From positions 75,424 through 112,265 of the forward strand of contig JAKALT010000002.1 of NCBI GenBank assembly GCA_021813125.1: a DNA stretch of 36,842 bases, in the 5' to 3' direction. The translations under genes were made by a program, and so were the position numbers. The notes under the pieces are model-generated. The model was given only the letters and a program-made list of their open reading frames with translations. It had not been told where the DNA came from and searched no databases. This DNA is from a bacterium. Its GTDB lineage: Bacteria; Patescibacteriota; Microgenomatia; Curtissbacterales; GWA2-41-24. Shown piece after piece: positions 9,166 to 18,249 of the stretch. The first letter of the stretch is position 1; each line of letters begins with the position of its first letter.

Positions 9166-9480
9166 TTAGCTTTCGATTTTTTCGATCTGTACCCTAGTTT
9201 TCTGGTGACGGTGACCGGTAGTTCTAAGATAACGGGATTTGGATTTAAATTTTACGACGCGAACCTTTTTGTCTTTTAAATCTCCAACGATTTTGGCTTT
9301 GACTTTGGCCTTTTCAATTAGTGGTTTTCCTACTTGGAGTTTGCCCTGGCTACTGATTAGTAAAACTTCGTCAAAACTGACAGTCTCCCCTTTGGCTGGA
9401 ATTTTTTCCACTGTCAAACTTTCGCCAACTGCGACTTTATACTGTTTCCCGCCAGTTCTTATTACTGCCCAAGTATCCAT
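9166..9480 (-). CDS. rplU: 50S ribosomal protein bL21
   Basis: MDTWAVIRTGGKQYKVAVGESLTVEKI...KFKSKSRYLRTTGHRHQKTRVQIEKI. Confidence 0.96.
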   Translation of the reverse strand: MDTWAVIRTGGKQYKVAVGESLTVEKIPAKGETVSFDEVLLISSQGKLQVGKPLIEKAKVKAKIVGDLKDKKVRVVKFKSKSRYLRTTGHRHQKTRVQIEKIES

Positions 9481-9612
9481 AACCGCTGAAATTGTACTTG
9501 ATGAGGCTTGAGATAGTCAATGATGCAACGATTGGTTAGGCGGATATAAGGGCAGAGGCCATAACTAGGGATTTTCTTGACAAAGGCCTGCCCCTTTGCC
9601 TAGTCGCTTTGA

Positions 9613-9665
9613 TAAGGTCAGGTCTTCTTCTATATGACGGCCGAGGTTAAGGCCTGACCTTTTTC
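9613..9665 (+). terminator. Strong hairpin followed by T-tract (intrinsic-terminator-like on + strand)
   Basis: AAGGTCAGGTC (9613-9623) pairs with GGCCTGACCTT (9651-9661), 11 bp with one G-U, followed by TTTT. Confidence 0.55.
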
Positions 9666-9666
9666 C

Positions 9667-10713
9667 CTAATATGTGCTTTTTTGGGAAACTGAAAAGACC
9701 AAACCCAGAAGAAAGAGGGTCGTCAAAAGTGAAGAACCTCCATATGAAACCATGGGGAGAGTAATGCCGGTTACGGGCAAAATTCCCATATTCATGCCAA
9801 CATTAACTAAAAACTGAAGGATTAGAAATGAAGCAACTCCGATTATAAGAAGCTGGGCAAATTTGTCTCTGTTTTTGGCAATTCCCAAAACTCTAATGAC
9901 CATCCAGGAAAAAACGGTAATTAATAGCCCTGCACCTAAAAAGCCAAGCTGCTCCGCAATGGATGCAAAGATAAAGTCGCTTTCTGCCTCCGGCAAAAAT
10001 TTCAGTTGAGATTGCGAACCGCGACTGTAGCCTTTTCCCCATAGGCCGCCGGATCCAACAGCAATTTTTGATTGAATTATATTATAGCCAGTACCCAGCG
10101 GGTCCGAACCGGGGTTTACGAAGCTTTCAATTCTCTGCCTTTGGTAGGGGGCTAAAAGCTCAAAAAGTAAAATGATAGAAACCGCAGCAATTATTGCAAG
10201 AGCCGCCATATGTTTGAATCTAAAACCAGCTGCAGTTGCAATGCCAAACCATATGCCAAAAAATGCCAGCGAATTGCCGATATCCGGTTGAATTAAAACT
10301 AAAGCTGCGGCAGGAATAATAATTACTAGGCCGCCAAAAAGATTTTTTAGATTCGAAGCTGGCCTAATGCTGTAATAGGCGGCAAGAATAATTATGCTCG
10401 CCGCTTTGGCAATTTCCGAAGGTTGAATACGAAAAAAACCGACATCTATCCAGCGGACAGACCCGCGAATCGGCGTCCCCACTACAAGGAGTGCGAGAAG
10501 TAAAATGAGTGACCCAATATAAATCGGGATTGCTAAATTTTTCCAGCTTAGATAGTCAAACTGGGAAAAAACGTAAAAAATAATAAGCCCAAGAAGCCAA
10601 AATATCAGCTGGTTTGTTGCTAAACTTTTCGAAATCGAGGAAATGATTAGAAGAGATATTGTGCCGACAGCCAAAATTTGCACAAAAAGGAGCCAATCCC
10701 AGGTTTTTCGCAT
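9667..10713 (-). CDS. rodA: RodA/FtsW/SpoVE family SEDS protein
   Basis: RWIDVGFFRIQPSEIAK, GGLWGKGYSRGSQSQLKFLPEAESDFIFASIAEQLGF, GILPVTGITLPMVSYGGSS. Confidence 0.93.
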   Translation of the reverse strand: MRKTWDWLLFVQILAVGTISLLIISSISKSLATNQLIFWLLGLIIFYVFSQFDYLSWKNLAIPIYIGSLILLLALLVVGTPIRGSVRWIDVGFFRIQPSEIAKAASIIILAAYYSIRPASNLKNLFGGLVIIIPAAALVLIQPDIGNSLAFFGIWFGIATAAGFRFKHMAALAIIAAVSIILLFELLAPYQRQRIESFVNPGSDPLGTGYNIIQSKIAVGSGGLWGKGYSRGSQSQLKFLPEAESDFIFASIAEQLGFLGAGLLITVFSWMVIRVLGIAKNRDKFAQLLIIGVASFLILQFLVNVGMNMGILPVTGITLPMVSYGGSSLLTTLFLLGLVFSVSQKSTY

Positions 10714-13599
10714 TTAATGCCTTACAATTTCGAGTTTTTCCGCTCTAATTAGTTTTGATGATAATGTCTGGTTTTTTATATATTTTTCGAATTTTGGCGG
10801 CCACTTTGGTAGTTTAACGATGATTTTCTCCGATAATTCGCACCCTGCCTCTTTTCTTGCCTGCTGAATATTGCGGATTATTTCACGCGCTTCGCCTGCT
10901 TTTAAATTGCGGTTATTTAAGTCCCCTGTAATATTTCCTGGCTCGTTAACTGAAAATTCTTTATCTTTCGTTTCACCTTTGTATATAATCTTTTCAACGT
11001 TTGTTTCATCTCTAACGATTTTTAATATCGCATCAGCGATTTTAGGCCCTTTGTATTCTATTACCTTATAGGGCGTTCTTACGTTTGGGCCAAATAATTT
11101 TCTGTGTGCGTGAATCACAGACGCAAGCTTCATTCCTGAATACATCCCTGCTTCCAACTCATTGTCGTATAATGCACGTTTAAACTCTGGCCAACTAGTT
11201 AAATGCACCGACTCCCCACCTGTTAGATTTGTGTAAATTTCTTCAGTTATAAAAGGAATAAATGGTGCGAGTGCTTTTGCGTATTCAGTTAACACAGTCC
11301 ATAATGTTTGGTAAGCATCGTCTTTATCCTTTCCATTAGCAACCGCAGGGCCTACTCTCTCGCGAATTCTTCTTATATACCAATTTGAAAGATCTGTAAC
11401 AATTAAGATTTCTGCATTGCCGTGAAATTTTGGCTCTTTTGATCTTCCCTGAAGGGTTTGCGGGTAATTAACATTTCCGACACAGTCTAAAGGGTTGTAA
11501 TTGTCTAATTGTCTTGCAATGTTAAGTATGTTTCCGTTTAGTCTCGAAAGAATCCACCTGTCTAGTACATTATCTGGTAAAAAATTATTTTTCGGCGACC
11601 AGTTATCAATATTCGCGTAAGTGATGAAAAAATTGTATATATTCCATAAATAAAGTAGTAGGCCTTTTACCGAATTTTTATAAGGCTCTTCTGATATAAG
11701 AATATCCTCGCCTTTTATAACAGGTGAGCCCATTAAATATAGCCTGAGAGCATCGCCGCCGTATTTTTGAAGCATTTCCTTTGGGTCCGGATAGTTTCCA
11801 TAGTTTTTGCTCATTTTCCTACCATCGGTTCCCAAAATCACACCGGAAACCAGAACGTTTTTAAAAGCCTTCGACTGGAATATGGCAGTTGATATAACGT
11901 GCAGGACATAAAACCAGGCCCGGATTTGGCCGGTATATTCGGTTATGAAATCGGGCGGGAAAAATTCGGAAAGTTCAATTTTTTCAAATGGAAAATGGCG
12001 TTCGGCATACGGCGCTGAACCAGCCTCTATCCAGCTATCTAAAACTTCCGTAACGCGCTTTGCACTGTTGCCACATTCTGGACATTTAATGGTGATGTTG
12101 TCTATTTCGGGTTTGTGCAGATCTTTTATTTTTTGACCTGATAATTTCTCAAGCTCGGCGATAGAGCCAGGGACAATTGTTTTACCACATTTGTTACACT
12201 CCCAAACCGGAACAGGCGAGCCCCAGTAGCGGCTTCTGGAAATACACCAATCAGGGGCGTTTTCCAGGCTTTTTAGGTACCTACCATATTTAAAGTGTTT
12301 GGGAACCCAATTAACTTCTTCGTTTGTTTTTTTCATCTGGGGTTTTAGTTTTTGGACGTTAACGTACCAGGCGTCCTGCGGTGCGTAAAATAAACGGGTT
12401 TGGCAGCGCCAGCAGGTTGGTACCGTGTGGGTGTATCCAGCTTCTTTATACATAAGGCCGCGTTCTGTTAAATCTTCGTTTACTAGTTTGTTAACTTTAA
12501 GGTAGTACTCCCCTTCCCAGGGAACACCTTTTTTAAGGATTCCTTCTTCGTCGACATGTAGGACTATTTGGATATTGTTTGTCTGCATGGCCTTTAAGTC
12601 ATCTTCACCGTAGGCTGCGATTGTGACTATTCCAGTCCCTTCGTCTGCAGTTACAAAATCGCCTGGAATTACAATGAAGCTTTTTTTACCTTTTTCTATT
12701 TCGTAAAAATCGTAATGGGGAACAAATTTCGTCCCGACTAAATCTTTACCTTTAAATTTTCCGATTATTTTATAAGGCTCGTTTCTCAGCATTTTCAAAG
12801 TTGACTGTGCCAAAATGTAATTTTCGCCTCCCTGCTTGACCTTAACGTAGGTCAGTTTAGGGTTTACCGCCAGAGCCGGGGTGGCAATTTTATTCCAAGG
12901 CGTTGTGGACCAAGCCAGTAAAAATGTTTCCCTTTCTTCAGCTAGCTGATATTTATACGTGTTTGCAGGCTCGGTAATTTCCTTGTAATTGTCTGCATCC
13001 ATTGCAACTTCAAAATTGGAAATAGGAGTTGAACAGTGGGGGCAAAATAAAGAAACTCGAAGGCCTTTGTAGATGTAGCCTTTGTCGTACATCTGCTTAA
13101 AAACCCACATGACCGATTCCATATAGGGAAGGTCCATCGTGCGGTAGGCATTTTTAAAATCAACCCAACGGCCGACATGGTTTATGTACCAATCCCATTC
13201 TTCGGAGGTTTTATTAACGTAAAGTTTGCATTCGTCAATAAACTTTTTGACGCCAATTTTTTCTTCGATATCCTTTTTGCGCTTAATGCCAAGTTTTTCT
13301 TCTACTTTGTTTTCGGCAGGAAGCCCGTGGCAATCCCAGCCCCAAACGCGGCGAACATAGTAGCCTTGCATTGTTTTGTAGCGAGGGAAAACGTCTTTTG
13401 GGATAGATGAAAGCAGGCTGCCATAGTGCGGAAGGCCTGTTATAAACGGCGGGCCGTCTAAAAATGTCCAGGAATTTGACTTGGGATTTTTAGCGAGGGA
13501 TTTTTCGAATATTTTATTTTCCTGCCAGTACCTTAAGATTTTTTCCTCGAGTTCCGGAAAATTCACCTGAGGCGAAACAGGTTTAAATTTGTGTGCCAT
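10714..13599 (-). CDS. ileS: Isoleucyl-tRNA synthetase
   Basis: DGPPFITGLPHYGSLLSS (HIGH-like), WGWDCHGLPAENKVEEKLG, DGRKMSKNYGNYPDP (KMSKS), zinc-binding CNKCGK...CPECGN. Confidence 0.97.
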   Translation of the reverse strand: MAHKFKPVSPQVNFPELEEKILRYWQENKIFEKSLAKNPKSNSWTFLDGPPFITGLPHYGSLLSSIPKDVFPRYKTMQGYYVRRVWGWDCHGLPAENKVEEKLGIKRKKDIEEKIGVKKFIDECKLYVNKTSEEWDWYINHVGRWVDFKNAYRTMDLPYMESVMWVFKQMYDKGYIYKGLRVSLFCPHCSTPISNFEVAMDADNYKEITEPANTYKYQLAEERETFLLAWSTTPWNKIATPALAVNPKLTYVKVKQGGENYILAQSTLKMLRNEPYKIIGKFKGKDLVGTKFVPHYDFYEIEKGKKSFIVIPGDFVTADEGTGIVTIAAYGEDDLKAMQTNNIQIVLHVDEEGILKKGVPWEGEYYLKVNKLVNEDLTERGLMYKEAGYTHTVPTCWRCQTRLFYAPQDAWYVNVQKLKPQMKKTNEEVNWVPKHFKYGRYLKSLENAPDWCISRSRYWGSPVPVWECNKCGKTIVPGSIAELEKLSGQKIKDLHKPEIDNITIKCPECGNSAKRVTEVLDSWIEAGSAPYAERHFPFEKIELSEFFPPDFITEYTGQIRAWFYVLHVISTAIFQSKAFKNVLVSGVILGTDGRKMSKNYGNYPDPKEMLQKYGGDALRLYLMGSPVIKGEDILISEEPYKNSVKGLLLYLWNIYNFFITYANIDNWSPKNNFLPDNVLDRWILSRLNGNILNIARQLDNYNPLDCVGNVNYPQTLQGRSKEPKFHGNAEILIVTDLSNWYIRRIRERVGPAVANGKDKDDAYQTLWTVLTEYAKALAPFIPFITEEIYTNLTGGESVHLTSWPEFKRALYDNELEAGMYSGMKLASVIHAHRKLFGPNVRTPYKVIEYKGPKIADAILKIVRDETNVEKIIYKGETKDKEFSVNEPGNITGDLNNRNLKAGEAREIIRNIQQARKEAGCELSEKIIVKLPKWPPKFEKYIKNQTLSSKLIRAEKLEIVRH

Positions 13600-13657
13600 A
13601 AGTTAGGTCTAATTATGGCAGAAGATTGTGTGAGCTTCAAGAAAGTTGTCGGAGTAA

Positions 13658-13930
13658 TTAAGCAGCCTCTGCTTCGGGGTCACGCAGAAGAGGATCCAAT
13701 GCCCCATGGGAATGTAAGAAGTCAGTATCATCAGGGTAATCTCGAAGCCGTTTCGCTACAACTTCGCTTTCATATCGCGGTATACCGGCTAATTTAGTGG
13801 CATGACCCTCTCTGCTGCAATCACCGTGGTATTTATAGGCTATTTGCGACGCTCTCAGTCTACTGGGGTCGCCATTTTCCAGCCGAAGAGCTAAATTCAT
13901 TGCACGCTCTTGTAATCTGTCGCAACACAT
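13658..13930 (-). CDS. Hypothetical 90-aa protein
   Basis: ORF only; weak N-terminal resemblance to the neighbouring 13934-14206 product. Confidence 0.45.
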   Translation of the reverse strand: MCCDRLQERAMNLALRLENGDPSRLRASQIAYKYHGDCSREGHATKLAGIPRYESEVVAKRLRDYPDDTDFLHSHGALDPLLRDPEAEAA

Positions 13931-13933
13931 AAT

Positions 13934-14206
13934 TTATATAATTCTGATTTTTCCGTGACGAAACAGAAGTCTGAAAGCAAATTGCTTCCAGTAGTCGAAA
14001 TCTTCTTTCTTCAGTCTTCGTTTTTCTGCAGCCGTGAGATGAATACCTTCGGCTTTCGCCAATGCGGCAGAGTGAGAGCTTGGCCTGTCGGGACAAGCTT
14101 TTTTAAGATATATTGACCCTTGGACCGCGTAAAATTCATCTGCAGCTCTTTCAGGAAGCTCATTTGCAAGTTGATCAAGCTTTTTGACTAAATTTTCGCA
14201 ACTCAT
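13934..14206 (-). CDS. Hypothetical 90-aa protein
   Basis: ORF only. Confidence 0.5.
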   Translation of the reverse strand: MSCENLVKKLDQLANELPERAADEFYAVQGSIYLKKACPDRPSSHSAALAKAEGIHLTAAEKRRLKKEDFDYWKQFAFRLLFRHGKIRII

Positions 14207-14250
14207 ACTATGGGGTAGTGTAACAAATTGAAGCTTATAGTGTCAACTCT

Positions 14251-14562
14251 TTATCCTATTTCAGTTTCAAGCCACTTTATGTAGTCTTTCCCGGCTTTTT
14301 CAACGTTTATGGAAATTATTTCCGGCAAGTCGTATGTGTGGAGTTTTTTGATTAGTTTTTCCACCTTTTCGAAATTTTCTTTTTTTGTTTTTAAAATTAC
14401 CTGAAATTCTTTGGCATTTACAATTTTACCCTTCCACCAATAGGAAGACTCCATGGGAATAATACTTGCGCAGGCGATTAGTTTTTGATCCAAAAGCGAT
14501 TTGGTGATTTTTTTTGCTATCGATTTTTTGTCTGTTGTGGTGAGAACCAAAATTATGGCCAT
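14251..14562 (-). CDS. cutA: CutA-like divalent cation tolerance protein
   Basis: KLIACASIIPMESSYWWKGKIVNAKEFQVILKTK...LHTYDLPEIISINVEKAGKDYIKWL. Confidence 0.93.
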   Translation of the reverse strand: MAIILVLTTTDKKSIAKKITKSLLDQKLIACASIIPMESSYWWKGKIVNAKEFQVILKTKKENFEKVEKLIKKLHTYDLPEIISINVEKAGKDYIKWLETEIG

Positions 14563-15617
14563 CGATCTACGGATTCCTGTTGCGGCAAATTATCCATCGG
14601 CAAATAAGCCACGGCCGCGTTCAAGCCAGCACCAAAGGTAGGTGCCAAAACAATGTGACCTCTTTTAAGACGATTTGTCTGGTATGCCTCGCTCATGGCA
14701 ACAGGTATTGAAGCGGCAGATGTATTTCCGTATCTGTCGATATTTATAACCGTTCTTTCAACAGGAAAGCCCAATTTTTTGCCGAGTTCGTAGATTATGT
14801 TGATATTTGCTTGGTGAGGTATTAACAGGTCTATGTCGGAAAGTTTGGCGCCGGCTTTTTCCAAAACTTCATTGCACGCCTGATACATTGAAGTAATTGC
14901 TTGTTCTGCAACCACTTTGCCGTCCATTACAATACTCCTTTTGCCATTTACATCTCTTCCTGCGCCTCCGGGGACATACAGCGATTTTAGAAACTGGCCT
15001 TTTGTTATATGTACAAATTGAGGTTTTGCCTGGCCGGGTTTAAGTTCCACGCGCTCGACAATAACAGCTCCTGCGCCGTCGCCGAATAGCGGATAAGTTG
15101 TCCGGTCCCGAGGATCAATCCCCTTGCTGCACGTTTCCGAAGCTACGCAAATTTGCGGACCCCCCAGACCATGTTCGGATTCTACATCTCCAAACGTTAA
15201 CCTTAGGGCATGAATGAAGGCGGGGCAACCTGCCGAAATATCCGCCCCGGCAATTGCCTCTGGAAGATCAAGCATTTGTTGCAAGATTACAGCTGTAGAG
15301 GAGCCTAGGTGGTCTCCAAGATTGGTAGCCACTTCGATTGCACGAATAGTGTTTTTATCCTTGCCCCACATTTCGAGGGCTCTTTTGACGGCAGGATAGG
15401 CTAAATCCGAACAAGCCTGATCTGATCTGACCCAACCTCTTTCAACTATTCCAACTTCTCTTGCAAGTTTATCTATGGCCTCTGCTCTTATTGGTTTATC
15501 ACCTGGCTGGCGTGCGCCTGACATTCTTTGGCCTACATCCAAATTGGTCATGTTGACTTCCCCACGATTATGGTAAAGAGCAACAATCGAGGCTGCGTAT
15601 TCCGTTCTTTCTGCCAT
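14553..15617 (-). CDS. 3-oxoacyl-ACP synthase III (FabH)-like ketosynthase
   Basis: Catalytic Cys/His/Asn contexts ADISAGCPAFIHAL, IPHQANINII, DRYGNTSAASIPVA; FGDGAGAVIVE. Start moved to the ATG at 15617 (preceded by a TAAAAT box). Confidence 0.88.
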   Translation of the reverse strand: MAERTEYAASIVALYHNRGEVNMTNLDVGQRMSGARQPGDKPIRAEAIDKLAREVGIVERGWVRSDQACSDLAYPAVKRALEMWGKDKNTIRAIEVATNLGDHLGSSTAVILQQMLDLPEAIAGADISAGCPAFIHALRLTFGDVESEHGLGGPQICVASETCSKGIDPRDRTTYPLFGDGAGAVIVERVELKPGQAKPQFVHITKGQFLKSLYVPGGAGRDVNGKRSIVMDGKVVAEQAITSMYQACNEVLEKAGAKLSDIDLLIPHQANINIIYELGKKLGFPVERTVINIDRYGNTSAASIPVAMSEAYQTNRLKRGHIVLAPTFGAGLNAAVAYLPMDNLPQQESVDRWP

Positions 15618-15703
15618 AGGGCGGATTTTAACGCCGGAAGCGTAAAAAAAGCAACTGCAAGTTTTTTGCAATTGCTTTTATCTTGAGCGAACTTGAACTT
15701 AAC

Positions 15704-15886
15704 CTAACCTTTGTTTACCGAATAATCGTAAATAACGCCGGCAACAAGAGCAACAATTCCCAAAACCAAGGCTGTGCCGCCCGAAATGGCCGGAACTACT
15801 CCGACCAAAATAAGACCGACTCCGAGACCGGAGATAGAATGAGCAATGTAGTGCGGCTTCATGCACTCTTTAAATTTTTTGTCCAC
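15704..15886 (-). CDS. Small two-TM membrane protein
   Basis: 60-aa ORF with two hydrophobic segments; GGTGAT SD-like sequence upstream. Confidence 0.6.
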   Translation of the reverse strand: MDKKFKECMKPHYIAHSISGLGVGLILVGVVPAISGGTALVLGIVALVAGVIYDYSVNKG

Positions 15887-15972
15887 TAAATATCACCTCC
15901 AATCTTTCATAATTTAGTCTAGGTCTAAAACTTTCAAAAAGCAATTTGGCAGAAAGCCCGGTTACCTTCGAT

Positions 15973-16024
15973 TAAGGCCTGATCTTAACCTGGGTCTTTT
16001 TCTAGCAAAGGCCAGGCCTTTTTT
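15973..16024 (+). terminator. Hairpin with T-tract, related to the 9613-9665 element
   Basis: AAGGCCTG (15973-15980) pairs with CAGGCCTT (16013-16020) followed by TTTT; shares TTAAGGCCTGA with the 9.6-kb element. Confidence 0.5.
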
Positions 16025-16035
16025 GGCACTGCCTG

Positions 16036-16416
16036 TTAATTAGCGCGCACCTGGACAAACTGAAAATAATTGCCGTCGGTGTCTATAAATGTAGCGATTA
16101 AGCCATAACCCTCGACATGGTAAATGTTCTGTTTTACTTTAACCTTGGCTTTTTTAAGACGTTTAACCTCGGCTTCGATATCGTCCACTTCAAAATTGAC
16201 AATCATTCTTTCCGGTTGTTTAGACTTCGTTTTAACTTTTGAATGGTCCAAGACGACAAAATTTGTACCTTTGAACTCAAAACCGTAAGCCATTTCACCC
16301 TTGTCGCTCATCTCCATTTCCATGGTTTGTTTGAGGCCAACTGTCTCCCTGTAGAACTTAGCAAGTTTTGTAGAATTCGGACTGCCTAAAAGAATACTTT
16401 CTATTCCTTTTATCAT
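16036..16416 (-). CDS. VOC/glyoxalase-like protein
   Basis: SILLGSPNSTKLAKFYRETVGLKQ...NFEVDDIEAEVKRLKKAKVKV...IATFIDTDGNYFQFVQ. Confidence 0.88.
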   Translation of the reverse strand: MIKGIESILLGSPNSTKLAKFYRETVGLKQTMEMEMSDKGEMAYGFEFKGTNFVVLDHSKVKTKSKQPERMIVNFEVDDIEAEVKRLKKAKVKVKQNIYHVEGYGLIATFIDTDGNYFQFVQVRAN

Positions 16417-16549
16417 TTTATTTCACCTCCTTTGCCTTAAACATGAAGGGTTAGTTTATATCGGGAAAAAGTAAAAGACAAGCTGTCAAAAATGTTTGAA
16501 AGCTGTAAGGGCGTTCCGGGTTAAAATTTGTGCTAAGATTGTTGTAGTA

Positions 16550-17089
16550 ATGCAAACTTTGCCTCTTGCTCTTGGTCTTCTTGTTACAAGCCTTTTTGCT
16601 TACGCTATCCCGCAACTTATATTCGGAGTCTATTCAGTTTGGAGTCGCGTTTTTGGAATTTTTCTTTTTTTTCTAGTCATCTTTGTTGCGATAATAATTA
16701 TAATTAAAAATTCTTTTAAGGCTAAATGGCTGAACTTTTTAAACCCCATTTTTCAAAATGTGCAAATTATATTAGGTTTAATTTTTTTAGTATTTTTTTT
16801 AGGATTGTATACCATTTATCTTGGATTTACGGCTTCCGAGGGTGGCGAATTTGCCTTAATATTTGGCCTACCCCCGATAGCGTTAAGCATTGCCCAACTT
16901 TTCTATATTTACAAACCAAATTATCCGAGCAACCAACTGGGCCAAACAGTGCCTGCTGAAGCTGGCCAAAGAAAATTTTCCGGCTTATCGATTGCTTTTA
17001 TATCTATCGGCGCTACAATAGCAATTTTTTTTTATTTATTTTACTGCGCACCGGATACAACGTTACTGAAAATTCAGCATATTCCTTGA
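16550..17089 (+). CDS. Polytopic membrane protein, unknown function
   Basis: Multiple hydrophobic helices; ATG at 16550 in frame. Confidence 0.65.
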   Translation: MQTLPLALGLLVTSLFAYAIPQLIFGVYSVWSRVFGIFLFFLVIFVAIIIIIKNSFKAKWLNFLNPIFQNVQIILGLIFLVFFLGLYTIYLGFTASEGGEFALIFGLPPIALSIAQLFYIYKPNYPSNQLGQTVPAEAGQRKFSGLSIAFISIGATIAIFFYLFYCAPDTTLLKIQHIP

Positions 17090-17397
17090 CACACTCCCCG
17101 CTACCAACCGGTCAGCCTGACCCCCCTCTTCCAATTGAATATCTCGAAGTCCGAACAGCGGGCTGCGAGAGTGATTCTTGTATTCTTGTTCGCTCAGAAG
17201 GAGGGGCGGACGATAAACTTCCTCTTTTATTAAATTCTTACAACAATAAAATACAACCTTCTACAATATATGAGGTTACCGTGTGTAAGCCTAATTGTCA
17301 ATCCGGCTCTTATGTTTCAGTTTGGAAAAGAAAACAATGCGTTTCTACCAAAGAAGGAACATTAACACTTCATATTTCGAATAACACCTGCTACTAA
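17086..17397 (+). CDS. Hypothetical Cys-containing small protein
   Basis: ORF overlapping the preceding stop by 4 nt; TTG start. Confidence 0.45.
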   Translation: MTHSPLPTGQPDPPLPIEYLEVRTAGCESDSCILVRSEGGADDKLPLLLNSYNNKIQPSTIYEVTVCKPNCQSGSYVSVWKRKQCVSTKEGTLTLHISNNTCY

Positions 17398-17436
17398 AGA
17401 TGCTTTGCTCGTTAGATATTCTATAGGTTAAAGGGA

Positions 17437-18216
17437 TTAGGCTACTTTGCCTTTTTCAGACCCGCTCGATGATTCAATAAAGGCCAAAATCGTTTCTAAC
17501 TCTTTAGACGTTAATCTTTTTCGAGGTTGAGGTTTAACATGATGTGAATTTCTTGAGCGGTTATCGCCGACCGCAAAACCATTTCGTGAACGCCCAGCTT
17601 TATTCTTTTTCGGTTTTAATCCTTTTGGTTTACTTTGCGGAGTAACAACTGTCCGCTCCCGTCTCTTCCTTTCTTCTTCAGCTTGTTTGAACTGATCCTC
17701 TAGTTTCTGATAGAATTTTCTTCTTTCAAGTCGCTTGTTAACTGTTTGCTGGTCAGATTTACCTAGAGGTATTCTCCTCTGAGCGCTGGCTTCATCCTCT
17801 TCTCTTTCGATTTGTGCTTCTTCTACTTTCCTTTGGATACTTTTTAGTAACATTTCTTTCCTTCTTTGAGTAAGACCGCTAGGAAGCGGCACAAAAAAAT
17901 CCATAACTGCCCTTTCTTCGGCGCTTAAGTATGGAAAGGGATCTTGCACATTAAAGCTGTCTACTTCTTGTGAGTTGCGAGGTTTTTCGGGATCTTCAAA
18001 AATAGACACTGAAAGTCTGCCAGTGCCATCTATTGCATTTTCTATCTGCATAAGATCTCTTTCCGTAGGCCCTTCAATAGCTTGCCCTGCAGGTTTGCCA
18101 TTTTGCTTTGAGTCAACGCTGGCAGGGTTTTTGCCAACCGGCCTTGCATCAACCCTTCTTAGGCTTGGGTCTTTTGCGGTGAGACGCATTTTGCTGAATC
18201 TTAAGGCTTCAACCAT
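17437..18216 (-). CDS. Hypothetical charged, probably disordered protein
   Basis: Lys/Arg/Glu-rich composition; clear -10 box TATAAT at 18224-18229, 7 nt before the ATG. Confidence 0.65.
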   Translation of the reverse strand: MVEALRFSKMRLTAKDPSLRRVDARPVGKNPASVDSKQNGKPAGQAIEGPTERDLMQIENAIDGTGRLSVSIFEDPEKPRNSQEVDSFNVQDPFPYLSAEERAVMDFFVPLPSGLTQRRKEMLLKSIQRKVEEAQIEREEDEASAQRRIPLGKSDQQTVNKRLERRKFYQKLEDQFKQAEEERKRRERTVVTPQSKPKGLKPKKNKAGRSRNGFAVGDNRSRNSHHVKPQPRKRLTSKELETILAFIESSSGSEKGKVA

Positions 18217-18249
18217 GGGGCGAATTATAACAAGCTGAGGTAGATTTAA

